Assembly (NCBI RefSeq): GCF_002902285.1
Contig: NZ_PPRU01000014.1
Coordinates: 1-64,000 of the forward strand
Direction: 5' to 3'
Origin: Staphylococcus simulans
GTDB lineage: Bacteria; Bacillota; Bacilli; Staphylococcales; Staphylococcaceae
DNA length: 64,000 nucleotides
Shown here piece after piece: positions 55,763-64,000 of the stretch (position 1 is the first letter of the stretch; each line of letters begins with the position of its first letter). Both the position numbers and the translations under genes were made by a program. A model generated the notes under the pieces. It saw nothing but the letters and a program-made list of their open reading frames with translations, was not told the DNA's origin and made no database searches.

Positions 55763-56532
55763 TGGGACATTCAATCAAAGCAATTAAAGAAGCGTTAAAA
55801 GATGTTAAAACTTTAGCTGAACTGGAAACACTTGAATGGCATCAAGATGAAAGAAAAGGTGTACAGCAAGCTTTATTAAGTCGTAAAAGACAATTAGAAA
55901 AAGAAGCGGCACTTGTTGAGCAGTACCAAGAAATGTCGTTATATGAAAATGGTATTTTAGCGCATGACAATAAGGCGATTATTTGCGGTATAGATGAAGT
56001 CGGCAGAGGACCTTTAGCTGGTCCAGTAGTCGCATGTGCTGTGGTATTAAATGAAGGGCATGCATATTATGGCTTAAATGATTCAAAGAAAGTTTCGGCT
56101 GCTAAACGTGCACAGTTGAAATCTGCGCTAGAAGCAGAAGCGACATATGCTTACGGAATTGCCACTCCAGAAGAAATCGATGATTTAAATATTTATCAAG
56201 CAACGTAAGTGGCGATGATACGTGCGATTGAAGCTTTATCTATCAAACCGACGCATTTATTGATTGATGCGATGGAATTACCGTTAGATATTGAACAAAC
56301 TTCTATCATTAAAGGTGACGCAAAAAGTGTGTCCATAGCAGCAGCCAGTATCATGGCAAAAGAATACCGTGATGCTTATATGCGTGAACTCGCAAAACAG
56401 CATCCGGGATATGATTTTGAACATAATGTCGGTTATGGCACAAAAGCACATTTAGCAGGAATTGATAAATTAGGTGTGATTCCAGAACATCGTAAATCAT
56501 TTGAACCGATTAAATCTCTTACAACAAAATAG
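55762..56532 (+). pseudogene. rnhB: Ribonuclease HII, interrupted by an in-frame stop
   Basis: RNase HII removes RNA from RNA-DNA hybrids and starts ribonucleotide excision repair. The reading frame is normal (256 codons) but codon 149 is TAA (56206-56208) where related proteins have Lys (YQATKVAMIRA); an AAA to TAA change would explain it. The stop splits the active site: D78 and E79 (GIDEVGRG) lie before it, while D169 (LLIDAM) and D204 (KEYRDAY) lie after. Restarting at GTG 56209 or ATG 56215 cannot rebuild an intact enzyme. Read-through or sequencing error are alternatives. Confidence 0.9.
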
Positions 56533-56542
56533 TTTTAAAAAT

Positions 56543-56579
56543 AAGGTTGGTGCAAATTGTAATATTTGTTTCCAACCTT
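56543..56579 (+). terminator. Hairpin after rnhB
   Basis: Stem AAGGTTGG / CCAACCTT with further inner pairs (CAAAT / ATTTG). The T tail is poor, so termination may be partial. Confidence 0.55.
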
Positions 56580-56671
56580 GTGTAATATTCAGATTAATTT
56601 GAAAAAAAGATAGAATAGTTGCAATATCACACTTCGCGAGGATTCGAGATAAAGTCTAAAAGTTAACAAAA

Positions 56672-56702
56672 TTGACAAAAATAGCCGCTTTCAGTTTACA
56701 AT
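56672..56702 (+). promoter_or_regulatory. Promoter of sucCD
   Basis: A perfect TTGACA (56672-56677) with TTTACA at 17 bases or TACAAT (56697-56702) at 19 bases. Confidence 0.7.
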
Positions 56703-56712
56703 AGCGCTTACA
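56699..56712 (-). promoter_or_regulatory. Candidate CcpA-binding cre site at the sucCD promoter
   Basis: On the minus strand the sequence TGTAAGCGCTATTG matches 12 of 14 positions of the cre consensus TGWAANCGNTNWCA. It overlaps the -10 box, where CcpA would repress. TCA-cycle genes are common CcpA targets. Confidence 0.5.
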
Positions 56713-56761
56713 TTTTCTATAATTAACAGTGTACTTAACCTAAGAAACAGGAGGATGGAGA

Positions 56762-57928
56762 ATGAATATCCACGAGTATCAAGGAAAACAAATCTTTCGT
56801 TCAATGGGCGTTCCAGTTCCAGAAGGACGTGTAGCATTCACTGCTGAAGAAGCAGTAGACAAAGCTAAAGAATTAGACACTGATGTTTATGTTGTAAAAG
56901 CACAAATCCACGCTGGGGGTAGAGGTAAAGCTGGCGGTGTTAAAATCGCTAAGTCATTATCTGAAGTGGAAGCTTACGCTAATGAATTATTAGGTAAAAC
57001 ACTTGTAACTCACCAAACAGGTCCACAAGGTAAAGAAGTTAAACGTTTATACATTGAAGAGGGCTGCGATATTCAAAAAGAATATTATGTCGGATTCGTT
57101 ATCGACCGTGCAACAGATCGTGTAACGTTAATGGCATCTGAAGAAGGCGGTACTGAAATTGAAGAAGTAGCGGCTAAAACGCCAGAAAAAATCTTCAAAG
57201 AAACAATCGATCCTGTTGTTGGTTTAGCACCATACCAAGCACGTCGTATTGCATTCAACATTAATATTCCAAAAGAATCAATCAACAAAGCGGCTAAATT
57301 CTTAATCGCTTTATACAATGTATTTATCGAAAAAGATGCATCAATCGTTGAAATCAACCCATTAGTTACAACTGGTGACGGTGATGTTTTAGCATTAGAT
57401 GCGAAAATCAACTTTGACGATAACGCATTATTCAGACACAAAGACATTTTAGAATTACGTGATTTAGAAGAAGAAGATCCAAAAGAAATCGAAGCTTCTA
57501 AATATGATTTATCATACATCGCTTTAGATGGCGACATCGGCTGCATGGTTAACGGTGCAGGTTTAGCGATGGCTACAATGGATACAATCAATCATTTTGG
57601 CGGAAATCCGGCTAACTTCTTAGACGTAGGCGGCGGCGCTACGAAAGAAAAAGTTACTGAAGCATTCAAAATCATCTTAGGTGATGATCATGTTAAAGGT
57701 ATCTTTGTTAATATCTTCGGCGGAATCATGCGTTGTGATGTTATCGCAGAAGGTATCGTAGCAGCAGTTAAAGAAGTCGACTTAACATTACCTTTAGTAG
57801 TTCGTCTTGAAGGTACAAATGTTGAAATCGGTAAACAAATCTTAAAAGATTCAGGTTTAGCAATTGAGCCAGCAGCAACTATGGCTGAAGGCGCTCAAAA
57901 AATTGTCAAACTTGTCAAAGAAGTCTAA
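56762..57928 (+). CDS. sucC: Succinyl-CoA synthetase, beta subunit
   Basis: ATP-grasp subunit of 388 residues; with SucD it forms succinate and a nucleoside triphosphate from succinyl-CoA. [20 protein letters not shown] is the family N-terminus; [13 protein letters not shown] and [11 protein letters not shown] form the nucleotide and metal sites; the C-terminal CoA-ligase domain has [21 protein letters not shown] precedes the start. Confidence 0.96.
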   Translation: MNIHEYQGKQIFRSMGVPVPEGRVAFTAEEAVDKAKELDTDVYVVKAQIHAGGRGKAGGVKIAKSLSEVEAYANELLGKTLVTHQTGPQGKEVKRLYIEEGCDIQKEYYVGFVIDRATDRVTLMASEEGGTEIEEVAAKTPEKIFKETIDPVVGLAPYQARRIAFNINIPKESINKAAKFLIALYNVFIEKDASIVEINPLVTTGDGDVLALDAKINFDDNALFRHKDILELRDLEEEDPKEIEASKYDLSYIALDGDIGCMVNGAGLAMATMDTINHFGGNPANFLDVGGGATKEKVTEAFKIILGDDHVKGIFVNIFGGIMRCDVIAEGIVAAVKEVDLTLPLVVRLEGTNVEIGKQILKDSGLAIEPAATMAEGAQKIVKLVKEV

Positions 57929-57948
57929 GGAAAGGATGAGACACTAAG

Positions 57949-58863
57949 ATGAGCGTATATGTAGATAAGAACACAAAAGTAATTGTACAAGGTATCACTG
58001 GGTCTACAGCCCTTTTCCATACGAAACAAATGCTTGAATATGGTACTCAAATCGTTGCTGGGGTAACTCCTGGTAAAGGTGGTCAAGTTGTTGAAGGTGT
58101 ACCAGTATTCAACACTGTAGAAGAAGCGAAAAAAGAAACAGGTGCAAACGTATCAGTTATTTACGTACCAGCACCATTCGCAGCTGACGCAATTTTAGAA
58201 TGTGCTGATGCTGAATTAGATTTAGCAATCTGTATTACAGAACACATTCCTGTATTAGACATGGTTAAAGTTAAACGTTACTTAGAAGATAAACACACTC
58301 GTTTAATCGGACCAAACTGCCCAGGTGTTATTTCACCAGATGATTGTAAAATCGGTATTATGCCTGGCTACATCCACAAAAAAGGCCACGTAGGTGTTGT
58401 ATCTCGTTCAGGTACATTAACTTACGAAGCAGTGCATCAATTAACTGAAGAAGGCATTGGTCAAACTACAGCGGTAGGTATCGGTGGCGACCCAGTCAAC
58501 GGTACAAACTTTATCGATGTATTAGATGCATTCAATAAAGACGAAGACACTAAAGCTGTCGTAATGATCGGTGAAATCGGCGGTACTGCTGAGGAAGAAG
58601 CGGCTGAATGGATTAGTAAAAATATGACAAAACCAGTTGTAGGATTCATTGGTGGTCAAACAGCACCTCCAGGAAAACGTATGGGTCACGCTGGTGCGAT
58701 TATTTCTGGCGGTAAAGGTACTGCTAAAGAAAAAATCAAAACATTGAATGACAATGGTGTTAAAACTGCAGATACACCTTCTGAAATTGGTTCAACATTA
58801 ATTGAAGCAGCTAAAGAAGCAGGTATCTATGAAGAGTTATTAACAGTTAAAAAAGACGCGTAA
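57949..58863 (+). CDS. sucD: Succinyl-CoA synthetase, alpha subunit
   Basis: 304-residue subunit that binds CoA through its Rossmann domain ([15 protein letters not shown] near 14-28) and carries the phosphorylated His in [14 protein letters not shown] near 245. [11 protein letters not shown] is also family-typical. It follows sucC by 20 bases with AAAGGATGAG. A hairpin terminator comes next. Confidence 0.96.
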   Translation: MSVYVDKNTKVIVQGITGSTALFHTKQMLEYGTQIVAGVTPGKGGQVVEGVPVFNTVEEAKKETGANVSVIYVPAPFAADAILECADAELDLAICITEHIPVLDMVKVKRYLEDKHTRLIGPNCPGVISPDDCKIGIMPGYIHKKGHVGVVSRSGTLTYEAVHQLTEEGIGQTTAVGIGGDPVNGTNFIDVLDAFNKDEDTKAVVMIGEIGGTAEEEAAEWISKNMTKPVVGFIGGQTAPPGKRMGHAGAIISGGKGTAKEKIKTLNDNGVKTADTPSEIGSTLIEAAKEAGIYEELLTVKKDA

Positions 58864-58884
58864 TTCACTGCGTTTTATAAACCA

Positions 58885-58925
58885 GGCATGGATTTGTACT
58901 TAGATACAAGTCTGTGCCCTTTTTC
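58885..58925 (+). terminator. Terminator after sucD
   Basis: Stem GGCATGGATTTGTA / TACAAGTCTGTGCC with two wobble or mismatch positions and a run of T. Confidence 0.8.
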
Positions 58926-59083
58926 ATGTTAAAGTTGAGTATTCACATAGTCATTGAAACATAACTTGATTTTTCATATATAATAGTAGAAACTCTGAAT
59001 AAGCTTTTTTATAGAAAAGTATTGTTTCCATTATATAAAAGGTCGTATAATAACGAAAAAACCACAAGAAAGCAGGTAAACGA

Positions 59084-59974
59084 TTGAACCTCAAAGAATT
59101 AGATTTAGAACTCCTCAAATTACGCTACGCAGGTTACTCCACAAAGCAAATATACGCACTTTTATTCAGGTATCCAGACTATTTTGAACTAAATTTACCA
59201 GAAAGAATGACAAAACTTCGACAATTTTCACAAAATACTGCCTCTAAAACTATGCTTCTGCATTATCAAACATATTGTCAGATAGAGCCTAATGATATTT
59301 ATCAATCTTTGGTCTCTCGAAACATCTACTTAATTTCCATTTTTAATCCTGATTATCCTCACTTGCTTAAACACATTTATGCACCTCCATTATTATTATT
59401 TTGTAAAGGCAATAGAACTTGCTTAAAAACACCTCACTATTTAAGTGTCGTCGGTTCTAGAGAAGCGACAAAGTATACACAAAATGCATTAGAATACCTC
59501 TTTAAGAATGAAGCATTACATGAACTCGTTATCGTTTCAGGTTTGGCTAAAGGCGGAGATGCATTTGCACATGAAGCGGCTTTACACTATAATATGGCAA
59601 CGATTGGCGTTTTAGCATTTGGTCATTATCATCATTATCCTAAAGAAACGCGTGCATTACGAAAACGAATAGAACAAACAGGTTTAACCCTCTCAGAATA
59701 TATCCCCACAGATAGACCTGCCAGATATAAATTTCCGGAACGTAATCGTATCATTAGCGGTTTATCGCAAGGCGTACTGATTACTGAGTCTAGAGAAAGA
59801 AGCGGCGCACAAATCACAGTAGATTTAGCTTTAGAACAAGACAGAAATGTTTATGTGTTGCCAGGCAGCTTATTTCAAAAATTGACCATTGGAAATTTAA
59901 AACGCGCACAAGAAGGCGCGAAAATCGTTTTGAGTGCGCAAGATATTATGGAAGATTATGAAACATTAAATTGA
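59084..59974 (+). CDS. dprA: DNA-processing protein DprA
   Basis: Recombination mediator of 296 residues that protects single-stranded DNA and loads RecA during transformation. The N-terminal SAM-like region precedes the extended Rossmann fold: VVGSREATKY near 123, SGLAKGGDAFAHEAA near 156, and NRIISGLSQGVLITE near 221. It starts at TTG 59084 with a weak AGCAGG site. No other competence gene is here. Confidence 0.9.
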   Translation: MNLKELDLELLKLRYAGYSTKQIYALLFRYPDYFELNLPERMTKLRQFSQNTASKTMLLHYQTYCQIEPNDIYQSLVSRNIYLISIFNPDYPHLLKHIYAPPLLLFCKGNRTCLKTPHYLSVVGSREATKYTQNALEYLFKNEALHELVIVSGLAKGGDAFAHEAALHYNMATIGVLAFGHYHHYPKETRALRKRIEQTGLTLSEYIPTDRPARYKFPERNRIISGLSQGVLITESRERSGAQITVDLALEQDRNVYVLPGSLFQKLTIGNLKRAQEGAKIVLSAQDIMEDYETLN

Positions 59975-60038
59975 TTGAAAAAATGAAATAAAGACTTAAA
60001 TGAAATGATGTCTGTTCATTTTCAGGTGAATTAAAATA

Positions 60039-60068
60039 TTGACAAATGTAAAATAAACCGTTTATCAT
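60039..60068 (+). promoter_or_regulatory. topA promoter
   Basis: TTGACA (60039-60044) and TATCAT (60063-60068) with 18-base spacing. Confidence 0.6.
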
Positions 60069-60116
60069 TTATCTTTGTAACAAGGAACATTTTATTGAAG
60101 CAGAGGGGGATCTACT

Positions 60117-62183
60117 TTGGCAGATAATTTAGTCATAGTTGAGTCGCCTGCAAAAGCTAAAACAATTGAAAAATATTTAGGGAAACGATATAAAGTTATC
60201 GCTTCAATGGGGCATGTCAGAGATTTGCCAAGAAGCCAAATGGGCGTTGATGTTGAAGATGATTTTGAACCCAAATATATTACGATTCGTGGTAAGGGAC
60301 CAGTCGTTCAAGAGTTGAAGAGACATGCTAAAAAAGCAAAGAAAATCTTCCTAGCAAGTGACCCGGACCGTGAAGGTGAAGCAATTGCATGGCACTTAGC
60401 AAACATTTTGAAATTAGATGAACATGCGAAAAACCGAGTAGTATTTAACGAAATAACAAAAGATGCAGTTAAAGAAAGTTTTAAAACGCCGAGAAGTATT
60501 GAAATTAATTTAGTGGATGCACAACAAGCACGTCGTATTGTAGACAGATTAGTAGGTTATAACATTTCTCCGGTATTATGGAAAAAAGTTAAAAAAGGAC
60601 TTTCAGCAGGACGTGTTCAATCTGTCGCATTACGTTTAGTCATTGATCGTGAAAATGAAATCCGTAACTTCAAACCAGAAGAATACTGGAAAATAGAAGG
60701 GAAATTCCGTTATAAAAAATCTACGTTTACAGCGAAATTCCTTCATTATAAAAACAAACCGTATAAACTACAAAAAAATGAAGACGTTAAATTCATTACA
60801 GACCAATTAAATGGTAATGAGTTTGAAGTGACTAAAGTCACACGTAAAGAGAAGAAACGTAATCCAGCAAATCCATTTACAACGTCTACTTTACAACAAG
60901 AAGCTTCAAGAAAATTAGGCTTCAAAACAAGAAAGACTATGATGGTTGCACAACAACTTTATGAAGGTATTGACCTTAAACGTCAAGGTACAGTTGGTTT
61001 GATTACGTATATGCGTACTGACTCTACACGTATTTCTGCAGATGCGAAAGCAGAAACAAAAGATTTTATCACTGAAAAGTACGGTAAAGAATATGTATCT
61101 CATCGTAAACAAACAGGTAAGCAAGGGGACCAAGATGCACACGAAGCTATTCGTCCTACAAAGACTCTGCGTACACCTGACGAAATGAAATCATTCTTAA
61201 CAAAAGACCAACACCGTTTATATAAATTGATTTGGGAACGTTTTGTCGCAAGTCAAATGGCACCTGCTGTAATTGACACAGTTGCGATGGATGTTGAACA
61301 AGGTGATATTAAGTTCCGTGCGAATGGTCAAGCTATCAAATTCAAAGGATTCATGACATTATACGTTGAATCTAAAGATGAAGAAGAAGAACAAAACAAA
61401 CGCTTGCCGATTATTGATGAAGGTGAAACTGTAATCGCAACAGATATCGAACCTTCTCAACACTTCACACAACCACCTCCAAGATATACGGAGGCGCGTT
61501 TAGTTAAAACGTTAGAAGAATTGAAAATCGGTAGACCATCTACGTATGCGCCGACAATTGATACGATTCAAAAACGTAATTATGTGAAGTTAGAAAGTAA
61601 ACGTTTCGTACCTACTGAATTAGGTGAAATTGTTTATGAGCAAGTTAAAGAATACTTCCCAGAAATCATCGATGTTGAATTTACAGTAAACATGGAAACA
61701 TTGCTGGATAAAATCGCTGAAGGCGATGAAAACTGGCGTAATGTTGTCGGCAACTTCTACAATGGCTTCAAAGACGATGTAGAACGTGCTGAAAAAGAAA
61801 TGGAAAAAATTGAAATTAAAGATGAGCCTGCTGGTGAAGATTGCGAAAAATGCGGTTCACCAATGGTGATTAAAATGGGACGTTACGGCAAGTTTATGGC
61901 TTGTTCAAACTTCCCAGATTGCAGAAACACGAAAGCCATCGTTAAAGAAATCGGCGTGAAATGTCCGAAATGTAAGGATGGCGAAGTGGTAGAACGTAAA
62001 TCGAAGAAAGGCAGAATCTTCTACGGCTGTTCAAACTATCCAGAATGTGACTTTATCTCATGGGATAAGCCAGTCGGCAGAGATTGTCCGAAATGTGATC
62101 ATCATTTAGTTGTTCGTAAAAAAGGACGTTCTAGTCAAGTTGTATGTTCGAACTGTGATTATAAAGAAGAAGTACAAAAGTAA
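60117..62183 (+). CDS. topA: DNA topoisomerase I
   Basis: Type IA topoisomerase of 688 residues that relaxes negative supercoils. Toprim motifs: [15 protein letters not shown] (8-22) and [13 protein letters not shown] near 80. Catalytic Tyr298 is in LITYMRTDS. Three C-terminal zinc ribbons begin near CEKCGSP, CPKCKDG and CPKCDHH, each with four Cys. The TTG start has GAGGGGGAT upstream. Confidence 0.96.
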   Translation: MADNLVIVESPAKAKTIEKYLGKRYKVIASMGHVRDLPRSQMGVDVEDDFEPKYITIRGKGPVVQELKRHAKKAKKIFLASDPDREGEAIAWHLANILKLDEHAKNRVVFNEITKDAVKESFKTPRSIEINLVDAQQARRIVDRLVGYNISPVLWKKVKKGLSAGRVQSVALRLVIDRENEIRNFKPEEYWKIEGKFRYKKSTFTAKFLHYKNKPYKLQKNEDVKFITDQLNGNEFEVTKVTRKEKKRNPANPFTTSTLQQEASRKLGFKTRKTMMVAQQLYEGIDLKRQGTVGLITYMRTDSTRISADAKAETKDFITEKYGKEYVSHRKQTGKQGDQDAHEAIRPTKTLRTPDEMKSFLTKDQHRLYKLIWERFVASQMAPAVIDTVAMDVEQGDIKFRANGQAIKFKGFMTLYVESKDEEEEQNKRLPIIDEGETVIATDIEPSQHFTQPPPRYTEARLVKTLEELKIGRPSTYAPTIDTIQKRNYVKLESKRFVPTELGEIVYEQVKEYFPEIIDVEFTVNMETLLDKIAEGDENWRNVVGNFYNGFKDDVERAEKEMEKIEIKDEPAGEDCEKCGSPMVIKMGRYGKFMACSNFPDCRNTKAIVKEIGVKCPKCKDGEVVERKSKKGRIFYGCSNYPECDFISWDKPVGRDCPKCDHHLVVRKKGRSSQVVCSNCDYKEEVQK

Positions 62184-62266
62184 AGTAAGAGCTGAGAGGT
62201 TGGACACAAAAAGCACAACGCTGCTTGCGTCTCGCCTCTTTTCATCTGAATGAGGAGGATTTATTT

Positions 62267-63574
62267 ATGACAGAGACAGTTAACGTGGTCGGTGCAGGTT
62301 TAGCTGGTTCAGAAGCTGCATACCAGCTTGCGCAACGAGGTATCAAAGTTAATTTGATTGAAATGCGTCCAGTAAAACAAACACCAGCCCACCATACAGA
62401 TAAATTCGCGGAATTAGTTTGTTCGAACTCATTACGCGGCAACTCACTGACAAATGCGGTAGGTGTGTTAAAAGAAGAAATGCGTCGCTTAGATTCATTG
62501 ATTATTAGAGCGGCTGATAATGCACGTGTGCCAGCTGGCGGTGCGTTAGCAGTAGATAGACATGACTTTGCGGGTTATATTACTGATACTTTGAAATCAC
62601 ATCCGAATATTACAGTTATCAATGAAGAAATTGAGAAAATCCCTGAAGGTTATACAATTATTGCGACAGGTCCATTAACGACAGAAGGGCTTGCGAAAGA
62701 AATTGTGGACATTACAGGTGAAGATCAACTTTACTTCTATGATGCGGCAGCACCGATTATCGAAAAAGATACGATTGATATGGATAAAGTCTATTTGAAG
62801 TCACGTTATGATAAAGGTGAAGCGGCTTACTTAAACTGTCCGATGACAGAAGAAGAGTTCGACCGTTTTTATGATGCGGTGTTGGAAGCGGAAGTTGCGC
62901 CAGTAAACGAATTTGAAAAAGAAAAATATTTCGAAGGCTGTATGCCATTTGAAGTAATGGCTGAGCGTGGTCGTAAAACATTACTATTTGGGCCAATGAA
63001 ACCTGTAGGATTAGAAGACCCTAAAACAGGTAAGCGTCCATTTGCGGTGGTTCAATTACGTCAAGATGACGCAGCAGGTACACTTTATAATATTGTCGGA
63101 TTCCAGACACATTTAAAATGGGGTGCACAAAAAGAAGTTATCCGTTTAATCCCTGGTTTGGAAAATGTTGATATTGTACGTTATGGCGTTATGCACCGTA
63201 ATACATTTATCAACTCACCGGATGTCTTAAGTGAAACATATCAACTTAAAGGACATGATCAAGTTTACTTTGCAGGTCAAATGACTGGTGTAGAAGGTTA
63301 TGTGGAAAGTGCTGCCAGCGGTTTAGTGGCTGGTATCAATGTGGCGCATAAACTACAAGGCAAAGCAGAAGTGATTTTCCCGCGTGAAACAATGATCGGC
63401 AGTATGGCATATTATATTTCACATGCGAAGAACAATAAGAACTTCCAACCGATGAATGCAAACTTCGGTTTAGTGCCGTCACTTGAGAAAAGAATTAAAG
63501 ATAAAAAAGAACGTTATGAGCAACAAGCGAATCGTGCTTTAACGTACTTAGAAAACTTTAAGCAAACATTGTGA
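62267..63574 (+). CDS. trmFO: tRNA m5U54 methyltransferase TrmFO
   Basis: Folate- and FAD-dependent enzyme of 435 residues that makes ribothymidine at position 54 of tRNA. The FAD-binding motif [17 protein letters not shown] lies at about 7-23; [27 protein letters not shown] and the C-terminal [18 protein letters not shown] are present. ATG 62267 follows TGAGGAGGAT; an ATG at 62225 is rejected because it would add residues not found in the family. Confidence 0.95.
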   Translation: MTETVNVVGAGLAGSEAAYQLAQRGIKVNLIEMRPVKQTPAHHTDKFAELVCSNSLRGNSLTNAVGVLKEEMRRLDSLIIRAADNARVPAGGALAVDRHDFAGYITDTLKSHPNITVINEEIEKIPEGYTIIATGPLTTEGLAKEIVDITGEDQLYFYDAAAPIIEKDTIDMDKVYLKSRYDKGEAAYLNCPMTEEEFDRFYDAVLEAEVAPVNEFEKEKYFEGCMPFEVMAERGRKTLLFGPMKPVGLEDPKTGKRPFAVVQLRQDDAAGTLYNIVGFQTHLKWGAQKEVIRLIPGLENVDIVRYGVMHRNTFINSPDVLSETYQLKGHDQVYFAGQMTGVEGYVESAASGLVAGINVAHKLQGKAEVIFPRETMIGSMAYYISHAKNNKNFQPMNANFGLVPSLEKRIKDKKERYEQQANRALTYLENFKQTL

Positions 63575-63667
63575 TAAATTATGAATATTTTGATAAAATA
63601 GATTTGTGTTTAGAAAACGTTTGCGGTTTCGAGACTTAAATCACTGCAGCTCCCTCTGTCTATATGC

Positions 63668-63673
63668 TACAAT
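63668..63673 (+). promoter_or_regulatory. Extended -10 box of xerC
   Basis: TGC-TACAAT forms an extended -10, with a poor -35. It lies 22 bases before the xerC start. 63575-63667 shows no other feature. Confidence 0.5.
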
Positions 63674-63695
63674 GCAAATGATGGAGGGGTTTTTA

Positions 63696-64000
63696 TTGAA
63701 TAAAATCCAAGATTCTTTTTTATACATGTTAAAGGTAGAACGCTTTTTTTCTAAACATACTTTGAAATCATATCACGACGATTTGATGCAGTTTAATTCT
63801 TTTTTAGAACAGGAGCATTTACAATTAAAATCTTTTGAATATAAGGATGCAAGAAATTATTTATCTTATTTATATTCAAAAGGCTTGAAAAGAACAACAG
63901 TTTCTCGTAAAATTTCAACGTTACGGTCTTTTTATGAATACTGGATGACGCAAGATGACACAGTAGTAAATCCTTTTGTTCAACTTGTGCATCCAAAGAA
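63696..64000 (+). CDS. xerC: Tyrosine recombinase XerC, N-terminal part (cut by window end)
   Basis: First 101 codons of the recombinase that resolves chromosome dimers at dif. The reading frame stays open to the window end. It encodes the N-terminal SAM-like core-binding domain: [17 protein letters not shown] near 14-30, [14 protein letters not shown] near 51, and [16 protein letters not shown] near 70, ending in [10 protein letters not shown]. The TTG start follows GATGGAGGGG. The catalytic domain lies beyond the window. Its position after trmFO is standard for staphylococci. Confidence 0.93.
   Translation, partial: MNKIQDSFLYMLKVERFFSKHTLKSYHDDLMQFNSFLEQEHLQLKSFEYKDARNYLSYLYSKGLKRTTVSRKISTLRSFYEYWMTQDDTVVNPFVQLVHPK

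Noticed and set aside
57085-57591. 168-codon minus-strand frame opposite sucC
   Set aside because: Antisense shadow; sucC is complete and conserved.
62184-62266. Possible terminator between topA and trmFO
   Set aside because: Only a short imperfect GAGAGG/CCTCTT pairing with a long loop; too weak to call.
1-64000. CRISPR arrays, insertion sequences, prophage, tRNA or rRNA genes
   Set aside because: No regularly spaced repeats, transposase, integrase (other than the core xerC start) or tRNA-like cloverleaf was seen.

Overview
This window is chromosomal DNA from a staphylococcus. The evidence is low GC, strong AGGAGG ribosome-binding sites, frequent TTG/GTG starts, and a core gene order that matches the conserved Staphylococcus block from def2-fmt-rsmB-rlmN-stp-pknB through fapR-plsX-fabD-fabG-acpP-rnc-smc-ftsY-ylxM-ffh-rpsP-rimM-trmD-rplS to rbgA-rnhB-sucCD-dprA-topA-trmFO-xerC. 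Several decayed genes and a meat-starter-like accessory content would fit the S. carnosus / S. condimenti group, but species is an inference only.

Region 1 (about 0.1-12.4 kb) is a capsule or exopolysaccharide cluster on the + strand. It starts with a CapA/CapB/CapC regulatory triad, then a Wzx flippase, a Wzy-like polymerase, an acetyltransferase, a CapI-type epimerase, a nucleotide-sugar dehydrogenase and a glycosyltransferase. An EpsL-EpsM-EpsN (PglC-PglD-PglE) set for an amino sugar and an LCP attachment enzyme follow. Two genes, capB and wzx, each carry a one-base deletion in a poly-A run, so the system looks decayed, phase-variable or mis-sequenced. No 4,6-dehydratase for the amino-sugar branch is present.

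Region 2 (about 12.4-41.9 kb) is core housekeeping DNA: translation start and rRNA modification, the Stp/PknB phosphatase-kinase pair, RsgA, Rpe, ThiN, L28 (on the opposite strand), YloU/FakA, serine dehydratase, RecG, the FapR-controlled fatty-acid and phospholipid operon, RNase III, SMC, SRP (FtsY, YlxM, Ffh), S16, RimM, TrmD and L19.

Region 3 (about 41.9-54.8 kb) is an accessory segment between rplS and rbgA. It holds a YxeA-like protein, an unrecognised 543-residue protein, a YfhO-family membrane protein, a FecB-like binding protein without a signal peptide, a GyrI-like protein, and a complete 2-aminoethylphosphonate uptake and degradation operon (ABC transporter, PhnW, PhnX) facing a divergent DeoR-type regulator.

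Region 4 (about 54.8-64 kb) returns to core genes: rbgA, rnhB (interrupted by an in-frame stop), sucCD with a candidate catabolite-control site, dprA, topA, trmFO and the first 101 codons of xerC, cut by the window end. No tRNA, rRNA, insertion sequence, prophage or CRISPR array was seen.
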